Assembly: GCF_000725625.1 (NCBI RefSeq)
Contig: NZ_JOHS01000017.1
Span: 53,879 to 117,878, forward strand
Direction of reading: 5' to 3'
DNA length: 64,000 bases
DNA from: Streptomyces sp. NRRL F-6676
GTDB taxonomy: Bacteria; Actinomycetota; Actinomycetes; Streptomycetales; Streptomycetaceae
The position numbers and the translations under genes are program-made. Every line of letters begins with the position of its first letter. Position 1 is the stretch's first letter. The notes beneath the pieces were generated by a model. It did no database searches. It had not been told where the DNA came from and saw nothing but the letters and a program-made list of their open reading frames with translations. Below, piece by piece: positions 17,592 through 30,384 of this stretch.

Positions 17592-18599
17592 GTGAGTGAA
17601 AACAGCCAGTTCAGGTTCGGGCCCGCCACCGGTGTCGGCTCCCTGCCGGGCGGGGACGCGCGGGAGGCCGCGAAGACCGCCACCGGGTCCTTCGAGGACT
17701 TCCCCTTCCTCCCCGAACTGCCGGCCCGCGGCCCCGGCGCGGACATGATCGGCCGCACCGCCGGGATGCTCGTCGAGCTCTACGCGCGCGTGGAGCCCAG
17801 CGGCTGGCGGATCGGGGACCGCCCCGGGCGGGACACCCGACGGGCCCGCTCCTGGCTGCGCGAGGACCTCGATGCCCTGGAGGAGTTCACCCAGGGCCAC
17901 GAGGGCCCCCTGAAGGTGCAGGCCGTGGGCCCCTGGACGCTCGCCGCCGCCCTGGAGCTGCGCAACGGCGAGGCCGCCCTCTCCGACGCCGGCGCCTGCC
18001 GCGACCTGGCCGGCTCGCTCGCCGAGGGACTGCGGGCGCATCTCGCGGAGGTGCGCCGCCGGGTGCCGGGCGCGCGGCTCGTGCTCCAGCTCGACGAGCC
18101 GTCCCTCACCGCCGTCCTGCGCGGCCAGGTCCGCACCGCCAGCGGCTACCGCACCCACCGCGCCCCCGACCGGCAGGTCGTCGAGGCCACCCTGCGCGAG
18201 GTCCTCGGCGTCCACGACGCCGGTCCCGTCGTCGTGCACTCCTGCGCCCCCGACGTGCCCTTCGCGCTGCTGCGCCGGGCCGGTGCGACGGCCGTCTCCT
18301 TCGACTTCTCCCTGCTCACCGAGCGTGACGACGACGTGCTCGGGGAAGCCGTGGAGGCGGGGACCCGGCTCTTCGCCGGTGTCGTGCCCGGCACGGACGC
18401 CCCGTTGTCAGACCCTGCCGGTAGCGTCATGGGTGTCAGGACGCTGTGGCGCAGGCTGGGGCTGTCTCCGGGGCTTCTCGCGGAGACGGTCACGGTCACT
18501 CCGGCGTGCGGACTCGCGGGCGCGTCCCCCGAGTACGCGCGCCGGGCGCTGGCCCACTGCGCCCGGGCGGCGAGGTCCCTCGCGGACGACCCAGAGTAA
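17592..18599 (+). CDS. Methionine synthase-like protein, MetE C-terminal domain only
   Basis: A 335-residue cobalamin-independent methionine synthase homologue that lacks the whole N-terminal folate-binding domain of the roughly 750-residue MetE. Zinc ligands are present: HSC in VVVHSCAPDVP and the late Cys in TPACGLAGAS. The start region FGPATGVGSLPGGDAREA matches the group often annotated methionine synthase in streptomycetes. It probably transfers a methyl group to a thiol from an unknown donor, since archaeal MetE-like short forms use a corrinoid protein. The GTG start is 15 codons before GVGSLPG. It is 15 bases before ligA and probably cotranscribed. Confidence 0.8.
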   Translation: MSENSQFRFGPATGVGSLPGGDAREAAKTATGSFEDFPFLPELPARGPGADMIGRTAGMLVELYARVEPSGWRIGDRPGRDTRRARSWLREDLDALEEFTQGHEGPLKVQAVGPWTLAAALELRNGEAALSDAGACRDLAGSLAEGLRAHLAEVRRRVPGARLVLQLDEPSLTAVLRGQVRTASGYRTHRAPDRQVVEATLREVLGVHDAGPVVVHSCAPDVPFALLRRAGATAVSFDFSLLTERDDDVLGEAVEAGTRLFAGVVPGTDAPLSDPAGSVMGVRTLWRRLGLSPGLLAETVTVTPACGLAGASPEYARRALAHCARAARSLADDPE

Positions 18600-20810
<2,211 letters not shown>

Positions 20811-20818
20811 CGGTTGAA

Positions 20819-20858
20819 GGCCACCCGTTCGGCGCATACCAGATGCATACGGGTGGCC
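20819..20858 (+). terminator. ligA terminator
   Basis: A perfect 10-bp stem GGCCACCCGT / ACGGGTGGCC with a 20-nt loop that can itself pair GCAT with ATGC. It starts 8 bases after the ligA stop. The rest of the gap to 21040 shows no gene. Confidence 0.65.
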
Positions 20859-21039
20859 GGGTCGCATTCGGGCAACCGTGGCCGACCGCTGCCCGTGGAA
20901 GCCTTACGCGGCCTACTGTTGAGAGGTACGCCTGCCGTGCCCCGCTGCGTGGTGGGTTTTTGGACGTGGTGCCGTCGGCAGTCGTCGCCGGCACCGGGCC
21001 GCGAACGCGTGGGCACCGCCGGCTGTGAGAGGGACGGGA

Positions 21040-24015
21040 ATGGAACCGAGCGAGAGCGCCGCCCCGGACGCGCGGCCGCGCGTCCGCCGGATCTCCGGCG
21101 CGTGGCGCCGAGCCACCCGGACGGCGTCGCGCTCGCGCGACGCCGGGGCGATACGGGACCCGGGCGCCGAAGGCGCCCCGGGCACCGCCGAGGACGCCGC
21201 TGCGGGCGCCCTGGGCACGCAGGGCGGGGCGGCTGCCCCGGGCACCGCCGGCGCGTTCGGCGCCGCGGGTCCGGCGAGCCCGCCGGGTGCCGGGGGCGCG
21301 TCGGGTTTCCCGGCCGGTGGGCCGGGGGCTTCGGGTGCGATGGGTTTTCCGGCCGGTGGGCCGGGCGCTGCGGGTGCGATGGGCGCCTCGGGTTCGCCGG
21401 GGGCCGGAGGCACGGCGAGTGCGTCGGGTTTCCCGGGCGGTGGGCCGGGTGCTGCGGGCGCGATGGGCGCTGCGGGTGCGCGGGGTGCGTTGGGCGCCTC
21501 GGGTTCGCCGGGTGCCGGGGGCGCGGCGAGTGCGGCGGGCTTCCCGGGCGGGTCGGGTGGCGCCGGTGCGCCGGGCGCCGGAAGGGCGTCGGGTCTCCCG
21601 GGTAGGCCGGGCGCGGCGGGTAGGCCGCGCGCCGCGGGTGCACCGGGTGCGGCGGGTAGGCCGGGTGCCGGGGGTGCAGCGGGCGCCCCGGGCGCGACGG
21701 CGGTGTCCGGTACTTCGGGTGCGCCGGGTGCGCCGGGTGCGCCGGGTGCGCGGGGTGACGCCCGGGCGCAGCGGGTCGCGCGTGCGTGGGGGATTGCGGG
21801 TGGGCCCGGGGGCATCGGTGCTTCGGGTGCTTCCGGGAGCGGGGCCGTGCCGGGGCAGGGCGGATCCGGGCTGGGCCGGATGGCGCGGTGGGGGCAGGGC
21901 GCGTCCGGGGCCGGTGGGGCGCCGCGGCCGGGCGGAGCCGGACCGGGTGGCGCGCATCCGTTGGAGCGCGGTGAGCGAGGACCCTCGTGGCCGACGCTGC
22001 CGGGGGCTGTCGTCGGGGTCGCCGCCGTTGTGCTCGGCGCCGGGTTCTACCGGGCGTTCGACGGGCACCACGCCCTCTTCCCGTCCGGCACCGTCGGCTG
22101 GTCGCTCGCCCTGCTGACCGGTGTCATCGTCGGCCACCTCGTGGCGCTCGGCCAGTCCCGCTGGTCCGGCGGCACCGGTTCCGGCGCCGCCCTCACCCTC
22201 GCCGTCCTGCTGCTCTACGGCTGGGTCGCCGCCGGCATGATCAGCCTCACCACCGTCGTCCTGGTCGGCGTCGCCCGGCCGGGCCGCTGGCGGCAGGGCG
22301 TCCTGCACGGCGCGGTGGACATCCTCGGCATCGGCACCGGCGCCCTGCTGCTGGCCGCCTGCGGCCGCGTCCCGTCCGTCGAACACCCCTGGAACCCCGG
22401 TACCTGGACGCTCGCCACCGCACCCCAGGTCGCCCTGGTGGCCTGTGCCTACCTCGTCGTCACCCGCGCCCTGCTGTGGTTCCTGCACGGTCCGCGCGGC
22501 GGCCATCTGCCCACCGTCGCCCGCACCGCGCTGGTCAGACAGGGGCTGCTCGCCGTCGCCCTGCTGGGCATCACCCCGCTGATCTGCGTCGTCGCCGAGG
22601 CCCGGCCGCTGCTGCTGCCGCTCTTCGCCATCCCCCTCATCGCGCTCGACTCCACCCTGTGGATCGCCCGCGTCCGCGCCGAGGAACAACTGCGCGACCC
22701 GCTGACCGGACTGCCCAACCGCCAGTGGCTCCTGGAGCGCACCTGGAGCGCGCTCGACGACGCCGAACGCATCGGAGCGCGTTCCGCGCTCATGCTGATC
22801 GACCTCGACCGCTTCCGTTCGGTCAACGACACCCTCGGTCACCTCGCGGGCGACCGGCTGCTCCTCCAGATCGCCGAGCGGCTGCGCCTCGCGCTGCCCC
22901 GCGGCGCCGAGGCCGCACGGCTCGGCGGCGACGAGTTCGCCGTGTTACTGCCGATCGCGGACTCCACGACGTCCGCCTCCCGCGTCGCCCGCAACCTCGT
23001 CGTCGCCCTCAGCTCCCCGCTCGACCTCGACGGGCTCACCCTCGTCCTGGAGGCCAGCGCCGGGCTCGCGGTCTTCCCCGACCACTCCACCGACGCCGAG
23101 GGGCTGCTGCGCCGCGCCGACGTGGCGATGTACCAGGCGAAACGTGACCGCACCGGCGTCGAGGTGTACGAGTCCAAGCGGGACTCCAACACCCCCGACC
23201 GGCTCGGTCTGCTGGGCGATCTGCGGCGCGCGCTCGACGCGCACGAGGTGCAGCTGCACTACCAGCCCAAGGTCCGCTTCGACGGCGAGGTCGCCGGGCT
23301 CGAGGCGCTGGTGCGCTGGGTGCACCCCGAGCGCGGGAGGGTGCCCCCGGACGAGTTCATCGCCATCGCCGAGTCCTCCGGACTGATGCCGCACCTGACC
23401 GAGTACGTCCTGGAGACCGCGCTCGAACAGGTGGCCGCGTGGCGGGAGCAGGGGCTGCTGGTGCCGGTCGCGGTGAACGTCTCGCCGCGTGACGTGCACA
23501 CCCCCGGTTTCGCCGGGTCCGTCGCCGCGCGGCTGGCCCGGCACGGGGTGCCGGCGGGGGCGTTGCAGCTGGAGATCACCGAGCATGTGCTGCTCGAGGA
23601 TCCGCAGCGGGCGGCGGACACGCTGGCGGCGCTCGCCGGGCACGGGGTGAAGATGTCGCTGGACGACTTCGGGACCGGGTACTCGTCGCTGGTGCATCTG
23701 CGGCGGCTGCCGGTGAGTGAGCTGAAGATCGACCGGTCGTTCGTGGCGCGGCTGGCGATCGACACGGAGGACGCGGAGATCGTGCGATGCACGATCGATC
23801 TCGCGCATTCCCTCGGGCTGCTGGTCGTGGCGGAGGGTGTCGAGGACGACGAGACGTGGGAGCGGCTGCGGGATCTGCGGTGCGACGCGGTGCAGGGGTG
23901 GCTGGTTTCCGCGGCGATGCCGCCGGAGGAGACGACGGCGTGGCTGCGGGCGCGGGGCGCTCCGCGGCGGGCGCCCGCCGCGCCGGCGCTGCCTGCGGCC
24001 GCCGGTGACGAATAG
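21040..24015 (+). CDS. rmdB: GGDEF-EAL cyclic di-GMP enzyme with a collagen-like N-terminus
   Basis: Membrane protein of 991 residues. Residues 35-305 are a Gly/Ala/Pro-rich collagen-like region with many GXX triplets; 321-545 hold about seven transmembrane helices; GGDEF is at 629-633 within ARLGGDEFAVLL; EAL is at 755-757 in GLEALVRW; the EAL loop DDFGTGYSS is intact. Both catalytic domains look active. Its place after ligA and its domain order match S. coelicolor RmdB (SCO5495), a c-di-GMP phosphodiesterase affecting development; this identity is from memory. Leu636 is encoded by TTA, a bldA-dependent codon. The ATG at 21040 has GAGAGGGACGGGA before it. The long N-terminus is unusual. Confidence 0.85.
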   Translation: MEPSESAAPDARPRVRRISGAWRRATRTASRSRDAGAIRDPGAEGAPGTAEDAAAGALGTQGGAAAPGTAGAFGAAGPASPPGAGGASGFPAGGPGASGAMGFPAGGPGAAGAMGASGSPGAGGTASASGFPGGGPGAAGAMGAAGARGALGASGSPGAGGAASAAGFPGGSGGAGAPGAGRASGLPGRPGAAGRPRAAGAPGAAGRPGAGGAAGAPGATAVSGTSGAPGAPGAPGARGDARAQRVARAWGIAGGPGGIGASGASGSGAVPGQGGSGLGRMARWGQGASGAGGAPRPGGAGPGGAHPLERGERGPSWPTLPGAVVGVAAVVLGAGFYRAFDGHHALFPSGTVGWSLALLTGVIVGHLVALGQSRWSGGTGSGAALTLAVLLLYGWVAAGMISLTTVVLVGVARPGRWRQGVLHGAVDILGIGTGALLLAACGRVPSVEHPWNPGTWTLATAPQVALVACAYLVVTRALLWFLHGPRGGHLPTVARTALVRQGLLAVALLGITPLICVVAEARPLLLPLFAIPLIALDSTLWIARVRAEEQLRDPLTGLPNRQWLLERTWSALDDAERIGARSALMLIDLDRFRSVNDTLGHLAGDRLLLQIAERLRLALPRGAEAARLGGDEFAVLLPIADSTTSASRVARNLVVALSSPLDLDGLTLVLEASAGLAVFPDHSTDAEGLLRRADVAMYQAKRDRTGVEVYESKRDSNTPDRLGLLGDLRRALDAHEVQLHYQPKVRFDGEVAGLEALVRWVHPERGRVPPDEFIAIAESSGLMPHLTEYVLETALEQVAAWREQGLLVPVAVNVSPRDVHTPGFAGSVAARLARHGVPAGALQLEITEHVLLEDPQRAADTLAALAGHGVKMSLDDFGTGYSSLVHLRRLPVSELKIDRSFVARLAIDTEDAEIVRCTIDLAHSLGLLVVAEGVEDDETWERLRDLRCDAVQGWLVSAAMPPEETTAWLRARGAPRRAPAAPALPAAAGDE
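21140..21960 (+). repeat. Collagen-like coding repeat region within rmdB
   Basis: Degenerate direct repeats encode GXX triplets such as GAAGAMGASG, GSPGAGG and GFPGGGPGA. A longer unit of roughly 115-120 bp beginning at GGCGCCTCGGGTTCGCCGGG occurs twice (about 21385 and 21500). Codons GGT and GCG are more frequent here than in the neighbouring enzyme domains. Confidence 0.75.
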
Positions 24016-24053
24016 CCTGCGGCTCGCCGGGGTGGGTGGGGGTTCGCCCGGGG

Positions 24054-24200
24054 TTCTTCGCCCCCGCCGCCCCTACCCTTCCCATCCCTTCAAGGGGCTC
24101 CGCCCCTTGGACCCCGTTGGGTGCGTTGTCGGCCGACCGCCGGTGGCAACTTCCCGCGCCCACCGCGGCGAAGCCGCGCGGAGAACACAGCCCCCTGAGC
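24054..24200 (+). repeat. Interspersed palindromic repeat, copy 1
   Basis: About 93 bases from 24057 are nearly identical to the reverse complement of 44670-44765, with a 4-nt indel and a few substitutions. The core hairpin is AAGGGGC-TCC-GCCCCTT. It fills the gap between rmdB and gatC. A possible gatC -10 box TAGGAT lies at 24254-24259. Confidence 0.8.
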
Positions 24201-24298
24201 TCCGTCGCGGCCCCCGCCGACAAACCGATGCACCCCCACCCCGCCCCGCCCCATAGGATTGGGGCCAAACCGCACGCACTCACTCAGAGGAACGCTGC

Positions 24299-24595
24299 AT
24301 GCCTGGCATCACGCGCGAGGAGGTCGCCCACCTCGCCCGGCTGGCGCGTCTGGAGCTGAAGCCCGAAGAGCTCGACCACTTCGCGGGACAGCTGGACGAC
24401 ATCATCGGCGCGGTCGCCCGCGTCGCCGAGGTCGCCGACCAAGACGTACCGCCGACCTCCCACCCGCTGCCGCTGACGAACGTCATGCGCGCGGACGAGG
24501 TCCGTCCGTCGCTCACCCCCGAGCAGGCGCTCTCCGGCGCCCCCGCCCAGGAGCAGCAGCGTTTCAAGGTGCCGCAGATCCTGGGGGAGGAGTAA
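24299..24595 (+). CDS. gatC: Asp-tRNA(Asn)/Glu-tRNA(Gln) amidotransferase subunit C
   Basis: A 98-residue subunit that wraps and stabilises GatA-GatB. Family hallmarks are [20 protein letters not shown] at the start, [20 protein letters not shown] in the middle and a C-terminus containing [16 protein letters not shown] stands 8 bases before the ATG. First gene of gatC-gatA-small ORF-gatB; gatA follows after 5 bases. The complex amidates misacylated Glu-tRNA(Gln), which streptomycetes need because they lack GlnRS. Confidence 0.96.
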   Translation: MPGITREEVAHLARLARLELKPEELDHFAGQLDDIIGAVARVAEVADQDVPPTSHPLPLTNVMRADEVRPSLTPEQALSGAPAQEQQRFKVPQILGEE

Positions 24596-24600
24596 CCGCC

Positions 24601-26090
<1,490 letters not shown>

Positions 26091-26094
<4 letters not shown>

Positions 26095-26333
26095 GCAACG
26101 CACTGTCCAAGGCCAAGGGTTTCAAGAAGTCCCGGACCGGTCTGTACGTCTCGATGGCCACGTCGGCGTTCGGCGCCCTCGGTGCCTACAAGCAGATCAA
26201 GAAGGCCCGCGACGACCACGACACGCTGCGACTGATCGACGCCGTTGTGACCGGCGCCGCGGTCGTCACCAACCTCGCCATCCTCTACCGCGAGCTGAAG
26301 CGGCTGGGCGACGACGACGTCCTGCTGGGCTGA
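26091..26333 (+). CDS. Small conserved protein between gatA and gatB
   Basis: An 80-residue protein with basic N-terminus ([14 protein letters not shown]), a hydrophobic stretch [15 protein letters not shown], a charged linker [11 protein letters not shown] and a second hydrophobic stretch around [16 protein letters not shown]. It could be a hairpin membrane protein. The GTG start overlaps the gatA stop as GTGA, and gatB follows 15 bases later, so it is made from the gat mRNA. I recall an ORF at this place in other streptomycetes but no function. Confidence 0.82.
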
Positions 26334-26348
26334 GAGGGAAGTTTCACC

Positions 26349-27863
26349 GTGACCACCACGACCGACCTGGTGTCGTACGAGGACGCTCTCGCGTCGTACG
26401 ACCCCGTCATGGGCCTTGAGGTCCATGTCGAACTCGGCACCAAGACGAAGATGTTCTGCGGGTGCTCCACCGAGCTGGGCGCCGAGCCCAACTCGCAGAC
26501 CTGCCCCACCTGCCTCGGCATGCCCGGCGCGCTCCCGGTCGTCAACGCGACCGGGGTCGAGTCGGCCATCCGGATCGGCCTCGCGCTCAACTGCCAGATC
26601 GCCGAGTGGTGCCGCTTCGCCCGGAAGAACTACTTCTATCCGGACATGCCGAAGAACTTCCAGACCTCCCAGTACGACGAGCCGATCGCCTTCGACGGCT
26701 ACCTCGACGTACAGCTGGAGGACGGCGAGGTCTTCCGGGTGCAGATCGAGCGCGCCCACATGGAGGAGGACACCGGCAAGTCGCTGCACGTGGGCGGCGC
26801 CACCGGCCGTATCCACGGCGCGTCCCACTCCCTGCTGGACTACAACCGCGCCGGCATCCCGCTCATCGAGATCGTCACCAAGCCGATCGAGGGCGCGGGC
26901 GAGCGGGCCCCCGAGGTCGCGCGGGCGTACGTCGCCGAGCTGCGCGAGCTCATCAAGGCGCTCGGCGTCTCCGACGCCCGCATGGAGATGGGCCAGATGC
27001 GCTGTGACGTCAACCTGTCGCTGCGCCCGCACGGCCGGGAGAAGTTCGGCACCCGCAGCGAGACGAAGAACGTCAACTCGCTGCGGTCCGTCGAGCGCGC
27101 GGCCCGCTTCGAGATCCAGCGGCACGCGGCGGTGCTCTCCTCGGGCGGCACGATCATCCAGGAGACCCGGCACTTCCACGAGGACACCGGGTCCACGACC
27201 TCCGGCCGCGTGAAGGAGGAGGCCGAGGACTACCGGTACTTCCCGGAGCCCGACCTGGTGCCGGTCGCCCCGTCCCGCGAGTGGGTCGAGGAGATCCGCG
27301 CCTCGCTGCCCGAGCTGCCGCTGGTGCGGCGCAACCGGCTGCGCGAGGAGTGGGGGATCTCCGGCACCGACATGCAGGCGATCCTCAACGCCGGCGCGCT
27401 GGAGCCGATCGTCGCCACGATCGACGCCGGCGCCGACGCCGCCTCCGCCCGCAAGTGGTGGATGGGCGAGCTGGCCCGCAGCGCCAATGAGTCCCAGAAG
27501 GCGCTGGACGAGCTGGCCATCACGCCGGAGCAGGTCGCCCGGGTCACCGAGCTGGTTACCAAGGGCGACCTCAATGACAAGCTGGCCCGCCAGGTCATCG
27601 AGGGCGTGCTGGCCGGCGAGGGCACGCCGGACGAGGTCGTCGACAAGCGCGGTCTGAAGGTCGTCTCCGACGAGGGTGCCCTGGGCACCGCCGTCGACGA
27701 GGCGATCGCCGGCAACCCGGGCATCGCCGACAAGATCCGCGGCGGCAAGGTGGCCGCGGCCGGCGCGCTGGTCGGCGCGGTCATGAAGGCCACCCGCGGC
27801 CAGGCCGACGCGGCCCGTGTCAAGGAACTCATCCTCGAGAAGCTGGGCGTCACCGAGGGCTGA
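26349..27863 (+). CDS. gatB: Asp/Glu-tRNA amidotransferase subunit B
   Basis: The kinase/transamidase subunit that activates Glu-tRNA(Gln) with ATP and transfers ammonia. Zinc-site cysteines appear in MFCGCSTE and [40 protein letters not shown] and [16 protein letters not shown] are strict family blocks. The C-terminal YqeY-like tail ending in [12 protein letters not shown] contacts tRNA. The GTG start follows GAGGGAAG. Length 504 is normal. Last gene of the gat operon, with a 15-bp terminator after it. Confidence 0.97.
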   Translation: MTTTTDLVSYEDALASYDPVMGLEVHVELGTKTKMFCGCSTELGAEPNSQTCPTCLGMPGALPVVNATGVESAIRIGLALNCQIAEWCRFARKNYFYPDMPKNFQTSQYDEPIAFDGYLDVQLEDGEVFRVQIERAHMEEDTGKSLHVGGATGRIHGASHSLLDYNRAGIPLIEIVTKPIEGAGERAPEVARAYVAELRELIKALGVSDARMEMGQMRCDVNLSLRPHGREKFGTRSETKNVNSLRSVERAARFEIQRHAAVLSSGGTIIQETRHFHEDTGSTTSGRVKEEAEDYRYFPEPDLVPVAPSREWVEEIRASLPELPLVRRNRLREEWGISGTDMQAILNAGALEPIVATIDAGADAASARKWWMGELARSANESQKALDELAITPEQVARVTELVTKGDLNDKLARQVIEGVLAGEGTPDEVVDKRGLKVVSDEGALGTAVDEAIAGNPGIADKIRGGKVAAAGALVGAVMKATRGQADAARVKELILEKLGVTEG

Positions 27864-27885
27864 GCGAGGCGTATCCGTACGTCGG

Positions 27886-27921
27886 CGGAGGGGGCGCACC
27901 GAGTCCGGTGCGCCCCCTCCG
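27886..27921 (+). terminator. gat operon terminator
   Basis: A perfect 15-bp stem (27886-27900 and 27907-27921) with loop GAGTCC, 22 bases after the gatB stop. The remaining bases to 28125 are more AT-rich and should hold the MMPL promoter. Confidence 0.85.
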
Positions 27922-28125
27922 GCATGCGGCGGCCCCGCTCGGACGGCGGCCATCAATGCCCTGTGAATCGTTCCGTATGCCTGTGAGGAACGCCACGATC
28001 GCGACAAACGATCATTTCCTGCTGCAACAGTGAACGAGCAGTGTTCAAGCGTTCTTTGCGGGCCGTTCGTTTTATTCCCGGCTGACTTCGGGCAAAGATC
28101 CACAATTCCCCCAGGGGGTACGTCC

Positions 28126-30384
28126 GTGGCAGCCCTCGCACGCTGGTGTGTCAGGCGGCGCCTTGCCGCCGTTCTGCTGTGGTTGACCGCGTTCGCGGGC
28201 GTCTTCACCGCGGCGGCCGTCGCGGGAACCGCCTACTCCAACGACTACGGAGTCTCCGGCACCGAGTCCAGCCAGGCCGGCCGACTGCTCCACGAGGGCT
28301 TCCCCGGCACCGACGGCGACAGCGACACCGTCGTCTGGCACACCACCGGCACCACCGTGCGCGCCGCCGACGTCGAACAGACGATGACCCGCACCCTGGA
28401 CCGGCTCGCCGACCTCCCCGGCATCGCCTCCGTGACCGGCCCCTACGAGGACGGCCGGAACGGGCAGATCAGCCGCGACGGCCGCACCGCCTACGCCACC
28501 GTCACCTTCGAGGACCCCTCGCAGGACATCACCGAGGGCGCGGCACGGGCCGTCGTCGACACCGCGAAGTCCGCCGAGACCGACGGACTCCAGGTGGAAC
28601 TGGGCGGCAGCGCCGTCACCCTCACCGAGTCCGCCGGCGGGCACCTCGCCGAGATCGTCGGCGTGCTCGTCGCCGCCGCGGTGCTCCTCGTCGCGTTCGG
28701 CTCGCCCGCCGCCGCACTGCTCCCCATCGCCACCGCGCTCGTCGGCGTTGGTACCGCCTACGCCGGCATCGGACTGCTCGGCCACGCCATGACCGTCGCC
28801 GACTTCGCCCCCATGCTCGGCATGCTGATCGGGCTCGGCGTCGGCATCGACTACGCGCTGTTCATCGTCACCCGGCACCGCAGGGGCCTCAAACGCGGGC
28901 TGTCCGTGGCCGACGCGGCCCAGGAGGCCGTCGCCACCACCGGGCGCGCGGTGGTGTTCGCGGGTGCGACCGTGTGCATCGCGCTGCTCGGCATGCTCAT
29001 CCTCCGGTTGGGCTTCCTCAACGGTGTCGCGATCGCCGCCGCGCTGACCGTCGTCCTCACCGTCGCCGCCTCCGTGACCCTGCTGCCCGCCCTGCTGTCG
29101 TACACCGGCATGCGGGCGCTCAGCCGCCGCGAACGCCGGCACCTGGCCGAGCACGGGCCCGAACCGGAGGTGCCCACCGGGTTCGCCGCCCGTTGGTCCG
29201 CCTTCGTCGAACGGCACCCCAAGCTCCTCGGCGCCCTCGCCCTCGTCGTCATGGCCGTCCTCGCGCTGCCCACCCTCTCGCTCCACCTGGGCACCTCCGA
29301 CGCCGGCAGCGACCCGAAGGCGACCACCACCCGGCAGGCGTACGACCTCCTCGCCGACGGCTTCGGCCCCGGCGTCAACGGCCCCCTCACCCTCGTCACC
29401 CACGTCGACGACGCCGAGGACCGGCTGATTCTGGACAACCTCGCCGCCACCCTGCGCACCACCCCCGACGTCGCCTCGGTCTCCCCGGCCACCTACAACC
29501 CCGGCGGGAACACCGCCTACCTCACCGTGGTCCCGGAGTCCGCCCCGCAGTCGGCACGCACCAGCGACCTCGTGGACCGGCTGCGCACCGAGGTGCTGCC
29601 GCGCGCCGAGTCCGGCACCGGACTCGACGTGAAGGTCGGCGGGGTCACCGCCGGGTACGACGACTTCGCGAGCGTCATCATCGGCAAACTCCCGCTCTTC
29701 GTCGGCGTGGTGATCGGGCTGGGCTGCGTCCTGCTGCTGCTCGCCTTCCGGTCCCTGGCCATCCCGCTCAAGGCCGCCGCGATGAACGTCGCCGCCGTCG
29801 CCGCCGCGTTCGGCGTCGTCGTCGCCGTCTTCCAGTGGGGCTGGGGCAGCGAACTCCTCGGCCTCGGCCGGGCCGGGCCGATCGAGCCCTTCCTGCCCGT
29901 GATCATGGTGTCGGTGCTGTTCGGACTCTCCATGGACTACCAGGTCTTCCTGGTCAGCCGGATGTACGAGGAGTGGCTGGAGACCGGCGACAACCGGCGC
30001 GCGGTACGCGTCGGCCTCGCCGAGACCGGCCGCGTCATCAACTCCGCCGCCGTCATCATGATCTCCGTCTTCCTCGCCTTCGTCCTCAGCGGCGACCGGA
30101 CGATCGCCATGTTCGGCATCGCGCTCGCCGCCGCCGTCGCCCTCGACGCGTTCGTGCTGCGCACGCTGCTCGTGCCCGCCCTGATGCATCTGCTCGGCGG
30201 CGCCAACTGGTGGCTGCCGCGCGGCCTCGACGCCCGCCTGCCCCGCCTCAGCATCGAGCCGCCGCAGTGCCGTGCGAGACTGCTCGCGGTCCCCGGGCTC
30301 GGCACGGACGACGCCGCGCTCGCGGAGGAAGTGGACGCGCTGGTGAAGGAGCGGCAGGACGATGTACGCGACATCCCTGGGTGA
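28126..30384 (+). CDS. MMPL/RND-family membrane transporter
   Basis: A 752-residue transporter with two repeated halves. Each half has one leading helix, a large extracytoplasmic loop and a cluster of helices, giving twelve in total. Characteristic MMPL strings are LIGLGVGIDYALFIVTRHRR and LFGLSMDYQVFLVSRMYEEW. Relatives export lipids or small lipophilic compounds, but the cargo cannot be read here. The GTG at 28126 is chosen because AGGGGG stands 8 bases upstream. Its 3' end overlaps the acetyltransferase gene by 23 bases. Confidence 0.92.
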   Translation: MAALARWCVRRRLAAVLLWLTAFAGVFTAAAVAGTAYSNDYGVSGTESSQAGRLLHEGFPGTDGDSDTVVWHTTGTTVRAADVEQTMTRTLDRLADLPGIASVTGPYEDGRNGQISRDGRTAYATVTFEDPSQDITEGAARAVVDTAKSAETDGLQVELGGSAVTLTESAGGHLAEIVGVLVAAAVLLVAFGSPAAALLPIATALVGVGTAYAGIGLLGHAMTVADFAPMLGMLIGLGVGIDYALFIVTRHRRGLKRGLSVADAAQEAVATTGRAVVFAGATVCIALLGMLILRLGFLNGVAIAAALTVVLTVAASVTLLPALLSYTGMRALSRRERRHLAEHGPEPEVPTGFAARWSAFVERHPKLLGALALVVMAVLALPTLSLHLGTSDAGSDPKATTTRQAYDLLADGFGPGVNGPLTLVTHVDDAEDRLILDNLAATLRTTPDVASVSPATYNPGGNTAYLTVVPESAPQSARTSDLVDRLRTEVLPRAESGTGLDVKVGGVTAGYDDFASVIIGKLPLFVGVVIGLGCVLLLLAFRSLAIPLKAAAMNVAAVAAAFGVVVAVFQWGWGSELLGLGRAGPIEPFLPVIMVSVLFGLSMDYQVFLVSRMYEEWLETGDNRRAVRVGLAETGRVINSAAVIMISVFLAFVLSGDRTIAMFGIALAAAVALDAFVLRTLLVPALMHLLGGANWWLPRGLDARLPRLSIEPPQCRARLLAVPGLGTDDAALAEEVDALVKERQDDVRDIPG

